From Lutraria lutraria (lineage: Eukaryota; Mollusca; Bivalvia; Venerida; Mactridae): a stretch of 64,000 bases of DNA. The position numbers and the translations under genes are program-made. The notes beneath the pieces are model-generated. The model was not told where the DNA came from and did no database searches. It was given only the letters and a program-made list of their open reading frames with translations. Within the stretch, counting starts at the first letter, position 1; every line of letters begins with the position of its first letter. The stretch spans positions 12,811,479 to 12,875,478 of the forward strand of contig OZ026837.1 of assembly GCA_964023205.1 (NCBI GenBank). The letters run 5' to 3'. Positions 58,901 through 64,000 of this stretch are shown one piece after another.

Positions 58901-61900
58901 TATATGATTTAAGACTTCAATCAGTTTCAAAGCATCTTGGTACCAGACTTTGACTTGAGTTTTAAACGAGTTAAGATTTGGACTGGTGAAGTTGTAGGTT
59001 GGTTAAGTTTTACATGATTTTAATAAATGAAAATTTGCTATGAGACAATTTGTCATATCTTTTCCCTTAAAGATTCGTGATAGGGAATTTTCACTGAATG
59101 ACAATAGTATTAGCTTGTGACATTAAATGTTCTTTTCCTTTCAAAATTAAGTTATTTAAAGCTAATTCTGACCAGTTGACAAAATAATATACACTAAAAA
59201 TTTATCATTCTGAATAATCAAGCATGTATATTTAATTATAGAGTAATTGCCACTTGTTTATCTAATGTTATTTCAGACTAGAATGCAGAGTTCTGTGAAA
59301 CAATGCTTTACTAACATCAAGAATAAAGCCGAGTGGATCAAAACTCAGGAAGCTGAAATTAAAATGAAGGTAAAATTTGTGTATGTTTAACCATTCATAA
59401 AAAATACAAACAAACATTTTTGTGTTCACTTTTATACTTCATAAATCAATTACTTTCTCGCTGTTTGATTGCTCAGTCTGTTATATCCTTTATTCATGTT
59501 TCGTTTTTATGTATGACTTTTAGACCATATATGCCAAGCTTTCTTGTCTCTCTAAACAAATACATGGATGCAGGATTTGTCCATAAAATCAAGATTATGA
59601 ACATTACTTTTAAAAATTCATAGAGTAACCCTGTAGTTAGCTAGCTTTTATGTTTTCTGAATTTTGTATCATAATCACACTCTGTATTCAGGATGCACAA
59701 CTTAAAGAGCAATTGTTGAAATTCTCTGAAGATTCTAAGACTCTGGAGGAGGATAAAATATCTGTACAGAATGAGAGAGACCAAATGGCACAAATGGTTG
59801 CCAAGTGTAAGGAGGGTATGATTGAGGTATGGTTAAATCTTGTCTTAAAATGATGATTTAGAAATGAATGTGAAGTGATTAACATAATTTGATATCAAAT
59901 TTATCACTATAAATAGTATGATCTGTAGTTTCCTTAAACTACGATTATGAAAGATTATTAAGTAAAATAATTATGTTCCGTTTACCCAACCCTTCTCCCT
60001 CTGATAAGGTATGGAATTGTGTAAATTTGTAATGGTAGTTCCATGTAGTGTTGAGTTAATGCCTTTTGTCACTAGGGTGTATTTGACACTAAGTTTTGTG
60101 TATCTATTAGTAGATCAGTAAGGCCTCTGACTATAATGCTGGTAAAACTTAAAACCCTTCACAAAATGTAGTCAACAGTTATCTTTTCTTGATTTAGCTT
60201 GATTCACAGCTGAAAAGAACTAAAGCAGAGTTGGAGGCTACAGAAGAAACTGTACTTGGTATGAGGGAAGAAAATAACAATGTTAATAAAGGTACAAGTC
60301 TTTATTTATCTTGATATTTGAGGATTTCTGATACACAATGCTAGTTGTTAAAGAGGTCTGCAGATTCCATGAATTAACACATTTAATATGATACCAGATA
60401 CTCAACTTAGTAGTCAACCAGATAGAAAATAGAACTGAAGAATTCTTATCAACATTAACATTGTTTGTTTGATTGCTGGACATGTCTTTGATTCTGTCAA
60501 AGAGATAGAAATCCCATAATAAATTAGAACATAATTTTGCACTATCTTCACATTTGGTTCTACAGTCTTAGTGGCCACCTCCAGATAAAGGTTATAAAAT
60601 CATCTCCAAGTAAAGGTCACCTGTCAATAAAGGCCATTCTATATTGTCTCTCCCAAGAGTAGGTTTTCTTCACAGGGGTGACTTTATTTAATAAATGTTA
60701 CTTTATATTTAAGAGAGAGATACTCTGAAGTCACAAAGTGAAGATTTAACAAAACAGAATGTTGACTTGCAATCAGAATTGGATAAAGTCCAAGATGAAC
60801 TTCATAAGAGCCAGTCTACTGTTAAAGAACTTGAAGAAAAACTTGATGATGTGAATAAAAGGTTTGCTGATATTAATCTTAAAAATAATGTGTGTTCAAA
60901 TTACCTTGACTTAATAACTATTAAATGAGTTTTCCACATTTAAAAGATGAGGTTAAATTTAGAGTCTAGTTCTTTTAACTATCCATTTGTCTGTCCAAAG
61001 CATTGTAAAACGTAGTATGAAAAGTTTCTATTGTTAGTTGTATTAATTTATTCACATTTTGCCTTGTTATCACCATGTTATGTTACAAAAATAGTCTCTT
61101 GGATTATCCTTTAGTTGGTTTGCTACTCACAACTAATTCATTCAGTCATATGATTACTAACCATCAGTTTTCGAAGAAAATGTCTAGCTATTGTGATCAT
61201 TGTGGCATCTGCGTTGTGCAAAAAGTTTAATGTAGCTCATAACTCAGAAACTATAAGATGCAGCAACATGAATGTGGGTAGATCTCATTGAGTCAGTGAA
61301 CTGATGAACATTGGCACCACATGCGATGCTCTTGTTTAAAGATTCCCTTGTATATTCTTTGTTACAGGTGGACTGAGTCAACGGATAAACTTCAGAAAGA
61401 TGAAGAAGCTTACAGGGATTCTACAGAGAAGTAAGTTTGTTCTGAATTCAGTCATTATTATCAGTCATCTGGTGATTTTATGTTCAAACTGATATACAGT
61501 AAAACCTCTGTTAAAATGATAACAAACGACTTTGAACACAACACTGCATGTGTCGGATACATTTTAATTCCACTGATAGAGGGTCATGGGTTCGAGCCCA
61601 GCTACCGACCATGTCTTTTTATGTGTGAAAGTAGGCAGTTGCTTACGGAGGATGGGAGTCTTCTACTGGATCTTCCAGGTATGATGGTTAGGTGAACTGT
61701 CAGTCTTATATGACTCTGACTGTTGAAAAGCAGCATAAAACTCAAACAGACATAAATTTAAATCATACAAAGTGATTGATAAATATATCAAATACGCAAA
61801 ATGTATAAAATGCAAAAAGCAATTTCACATGAAATAATGTAAAGAAAAATCCATAGCTTTGATTAAATCAATTTTAGTCGCTGCGGTTGATTGANNNNNN

Positions 61901-64000
61901 NNNNNNNNNNNNNNNNNNNNNNNNNNNNNNNNNNNNNNNNNNNNNNNNNNNNNNNNNNNNNNNNNNNNNNNNNNNNNNNNNNNNNNNNNNNNNNNNNNNN
62001 NNNNNNNNNNNNNNNNNNNNNNNNNNNNNNNNNNNNNNNNNNNNNNNNNNNNNNNNNNNNNNNNNNNNNNNNNNNNNNNNNNNNNNNNNNNNNNACAGAT
62101 GGCAGTTACCTTTGTTTAAGTTCAGTTCCTGTGTAGTTTCAAGTTTATTCTGAACATTAGGCCATCCTTAAAAAATTGTTTGTTTGGGGTAACCCTGCCA
62201 GAGAATTCTCAGTGGGAAGTAGGTTGGAAATATATTTTTTTACTATATACTTTTTAGAATTAACCCATAATACATTTCAGAATGCTATTTTTAAAGGGTT
62301 GGGGCCCTTTTTCGGTGAGTAGGTAGCATTACCACTAAATATTTTTTAACGATGGCGTTAGGTCTACTCGGGTGCTGCACAGGTTCTTTGTTATGATTTG
62401 GTTGAAGTCAGAGGTCACTTGTTCTCCACTGTTGATTTGAGGGATTCATGTGGTAAAGGTGATAGTTACTTGCCAAATGATGGGACAGGATCAGGGAACT
62501 CTGGTTAGATTAAATGCCTGTCAGTATAGATGTGAAGTCAGTTAAAAACTGCTCTAAAATCTGATTTTAACTATTTTCTGAATAAAGCTTGAATTGTTAA
62601 TCATATTTAATTTTCTAGGACTGTTGTGCCAAACTGCGAGCCAAGGAACAAGAAACAAGGTAAGCAGAAATGTTTTTAACACCCGGAATCAAATCATATT
62701 GGGGCATACCGTTATCGCAAAGTACATGGTTAAGTCATGCTGCCACCAGGGGCATATATGTGTTTATTGAACACAGTGTCATTTTTTTTTGCTGCTTGTC
62801 AGAATATGTTCTGTATTCTCTTTTTCTTTAGCATTTATGAATTGATAAATATAATTTAATTGAATAAAGACTAATTAATAGCTTTAAGTGTTAAAGTAAA
62901 AACTTAAAGTTGATATTTTACAGTGTGGTAAGGGATGATACCAATCATTAACATACTTAAATTAATTTATTATCGTTGGAAAAAATATTGTCATAGAACT
63001 ACTGGTACAATTCAGTGTTATACTTCTTACAGATCAACATTGTCTGGTACCCTAGAGGAGTTGTCTTATACCCAGCAGTTTGCATCTGAAGTAATGAGAA
63101 AGCAGGGAACCGAAATCACCAGTGCATCATCTAGAATAGACGAATTGGTGGATAATATGGTTAATGTATTAGCCAATCTGTGTAGAAGAGCTGGCATTGA
63201 GGTTTGTGGTGCTTTTGTAGTTTAAATTTTACATTCAGCTGTTTTTAAGAAAATATAAAGAAAGAAAAGAATATTTATCTTATGGTATTGATTGCTATGG
63301 ACCACAAATATACCAGTTAATGAGATTAAAACTTGTTGGTACCATTTTGCACTTTTGGCTGATTTACAACTAATGTACATATGTGGACAAAAGACAATAA
63401 ACCAATTAGAAGTTAATCTTCGTATTTGATATCTTAGTTTTTAGTGAAGTGAAACTTTATTACACATGATCAAATAAAAATAAAATTTTAATCGATAAAA
63501 TGAAAATTTCACAATAATGTGTGCTATTAATATTTTTGTTTTGAGTCACTTGTTGATTGACTTGGGTTATTTTCTCCAAGAATACTGTACATATACCTTG
63601 AGGGGCTTCCATGGTCTCTAACCAGTTATCACTAGTCTACTATATGAAGATCTGTAAGTTTAAATTCAACATTGTTTGTAAATTTGCTACATGTTTGTTT
63701 TTGCTTTATAGGAAAAATCCAAAGTTGATGAAGGATCAAGTTCCGAAATTATATCAACAGATTCAAGCAAGGACACAAAGGCTAAAAAATCATCTTCCCT
63801 CGTATCCCAAGTTCTCTCAGCTGCTTCATCAGCCGAACCTGGAGAAACTGAAGAGCTGGAGAATACTCATGTTGAAACTGAACCTGAAAGTGAACAGACT
63901 GCTAAAGACAAGGATGTCAACATTAAAAATAGTGCTTTAGAATTAAATGATGATAAAATAGCCGTGGAAAGTCCACATACACTAAGTCGGAAAAAGCTTG
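52937..64000 (+). CDS. SPAG5: SPAG5/astrin-like spindle coiled-coil protein, 3' part outside the window
   Basis: Exons: 52937-52990, 53586-53728, 54294-54354, 54689-54802, 55089-56545, 56826-56964, 57623-57766, 58652-58795, 59277-59369, 59692-59826, 60198-60291, 60714-60861, 61368-61430, [one missing], 62619-62659, 63033-63201, 63712 to the edge. 929 codons precede the gap in one phase. The N-terminal ~480 residues are disordered, with Ser/Thr-Pro sites (TPRLPLSDLK, TPLGTPKPLK), TPGPTFLEKVALMQ and seven CSP(M/I/V) repeats. From ~610 onward there is heptad-rich coiled coil (FETLRLQNSRLESQVHGLEK and onward). The final SSLVSQVLSAASSAEPGE resembles human astrin FLGSILTAVADEEPE. Astrin binds kinastrin/SKAP at kinetochores and spindle poles. 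The coiled-coil call is firm; the orthology rests on recalled similarity and gene shape. The start at 52937 is the first ATG after an acceptor. Confidence 0.65.
53971..54141. mobile_element. MITE with AGGGTTCTCA termini
   Basis: AGGGTTCTCA at the left and TGAGAACCCT at the right bound about 170 bp in the SPAG5-like gene intron. No coding frame and no clear target duplication. Confidence 0.6.
57849..58277. mobile_element. MITE with GGCCTAAATTAAAAATATG termini
   Basis: GGCCTAAATTAAAAATATG-TTTGTTTGCCC at the left is matched by GGGCAAACAAAC-TTAATTTTAATTTAAGCC at the right, continuing inward with TTTACCGACCCTGA versus TCAGTAAA, an inverted repeat of more than 30 bp over ~430 bp. It is related to the ends at 25359 and 26828 and lies in an intron of the SPAG5-like gene. 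Confidence 0.75.
60561..60685. mobile_element. MITE, CAGTCAAACCTG family, shortened copy
   Basis: TACAGTCTTAGTGGCCACCTC at the left, CACCTGTCAATAAAGGCC inside and CACAGGGGTGACTTTA at the right. The right end lies about 30 bp upstream of the acceptor of exon 60714. Confidence 0.55.
61525..61755 (+). mobile_element. tRNA-derived SINE, copy 3
   Basis: The B-box-like GGGTTCGAGCCC at about 61588-61599 is followed by a body with GGGAGTCTTCTACTGGATC and a 3' end GTTGAAAAGCAGCATAAAAC. The tail is of the same kind as copy 1. It lies in the SPAG5-like intron beside the assembly gap. Confidence 0.6.
61895..62094. other. Assembly gap, 200 N
   Basis: Exactly 200 unknown bases. The round size suggests a placeholder of unknown true length. 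Translation across it is meaningless. Reading phase on both sides indicates that coding sequence of the SPAG5-like gene is lost here or nearby. Confidence 0.99.
62155..62345 (+). repeat. Dispersed repeat (CCCTGCCAGAGAATTCTCAG family), copy 2
   Basis: Matches the minus strand of 7440-7645 over its whole length (GTAACCCTGCCAGAGAATT, CAGTGGGAAGTAGG, AGAATGCTATTT). It sits between the gap and the next SPAG5-like exon. Confidence 0.6.

Noticed and set aside
61887..62153. Two plus-strand frames across the N run
   Set aside because: Most codons are N; there is no sequence to support them.
63611..63940. 109-codon frame at the right edge
   Set aside because: It is out of phase with the SPAG5-like exon starting at 63712, whose frame stays open to the edge and gives the astrin-like SSLVSQVLSAASSAEP segment.

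Overview
The window is nuclear DNA of an invertebrate animal, most likely a bivalve mollusc. The genes are intron-rich metazoan genes with GT/AG splice sites and AATAAA signals. Their intergenic and intronic space is AT-rich and crowded with small inverted-repeat elements, tRNA-headed SINEs and the GGGCC...GCTCACCTGA dispersed repeats that I associate with bivalve genomes. The species call is inference. There are no bacterial operons, CRISPR arrays or convincing intact tRNA/rRNA genes.

Layout: (1) 1-3.4 kb: TIMM10 (+), two coding exons, ending tail-to-tail with the next gene. (2) 3.4-13.3 kb: a seven-coding-exon BTB/C2H2 zinc-finger gene (-), protein about 1269 aa; its introns carry at least four repeat elements. 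(3) 13.3-19.3 kb: gene-poor, with a 256-bp foldback, a SINE and a LINE tail. (4) 19.6-21.8 kb: a GCNT-type (GT14) glycosyltransferase (+) with one large coding exon. (5) 22-24.6 kb: a 64-bp perfect inverted repeat, a decayed pogo/Tigger-like transposase tail and a decayed OTU-domain fragment. (6) 24.9-29 kb: a three-exon intracellular globin (-), 164 aa. (7) 29-41 kb: gene-poor. From 35 to 40 kb it is nested transposon debris: an unfamiliar transposase-like pseudogene family, a roughly 160-bp-period tandem element split by another repeat at a TA, and a LINE reverse-transcriptase fragment cut by a third repeat. (8) 41.7-47.3 kb: CD2BP2 (+), five coding exons, 349 aa. Its first exon lies between two inverted repeat arms, and its third intron holds a foldback element of about 1.2 kb that itself contains a smaller element. 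(9) 48.9-52.4 kb: TMEM17 (-), four exons, 203 aa. (10) 52.9 kb to the window end: a SPAG5/astrin-like coiled-coil gene (+), head-to-head with TMEM17 and incomplete at the right edge. A 200-base run of N in it very probably hides an exon.

The six well-modelled genes do not form one pathway: mitochondrial import (TIMM10), transcription (BTB-ZF), O-glycan branching (GCNT-like), oxygen binding (globin), U5 snRNP/splicing (CD2BP2) and cilium transition zone (TMEM17). TMEM17 and the SPAG5-like gene share an upstream region of about 0.5 kb, a possible bidirectional promoter joining a ciliary and a spindle/centrosome gene. All exon models were built by hand from splice sites and reading phase. Gene names rest on recalled family sequence, not on a search.
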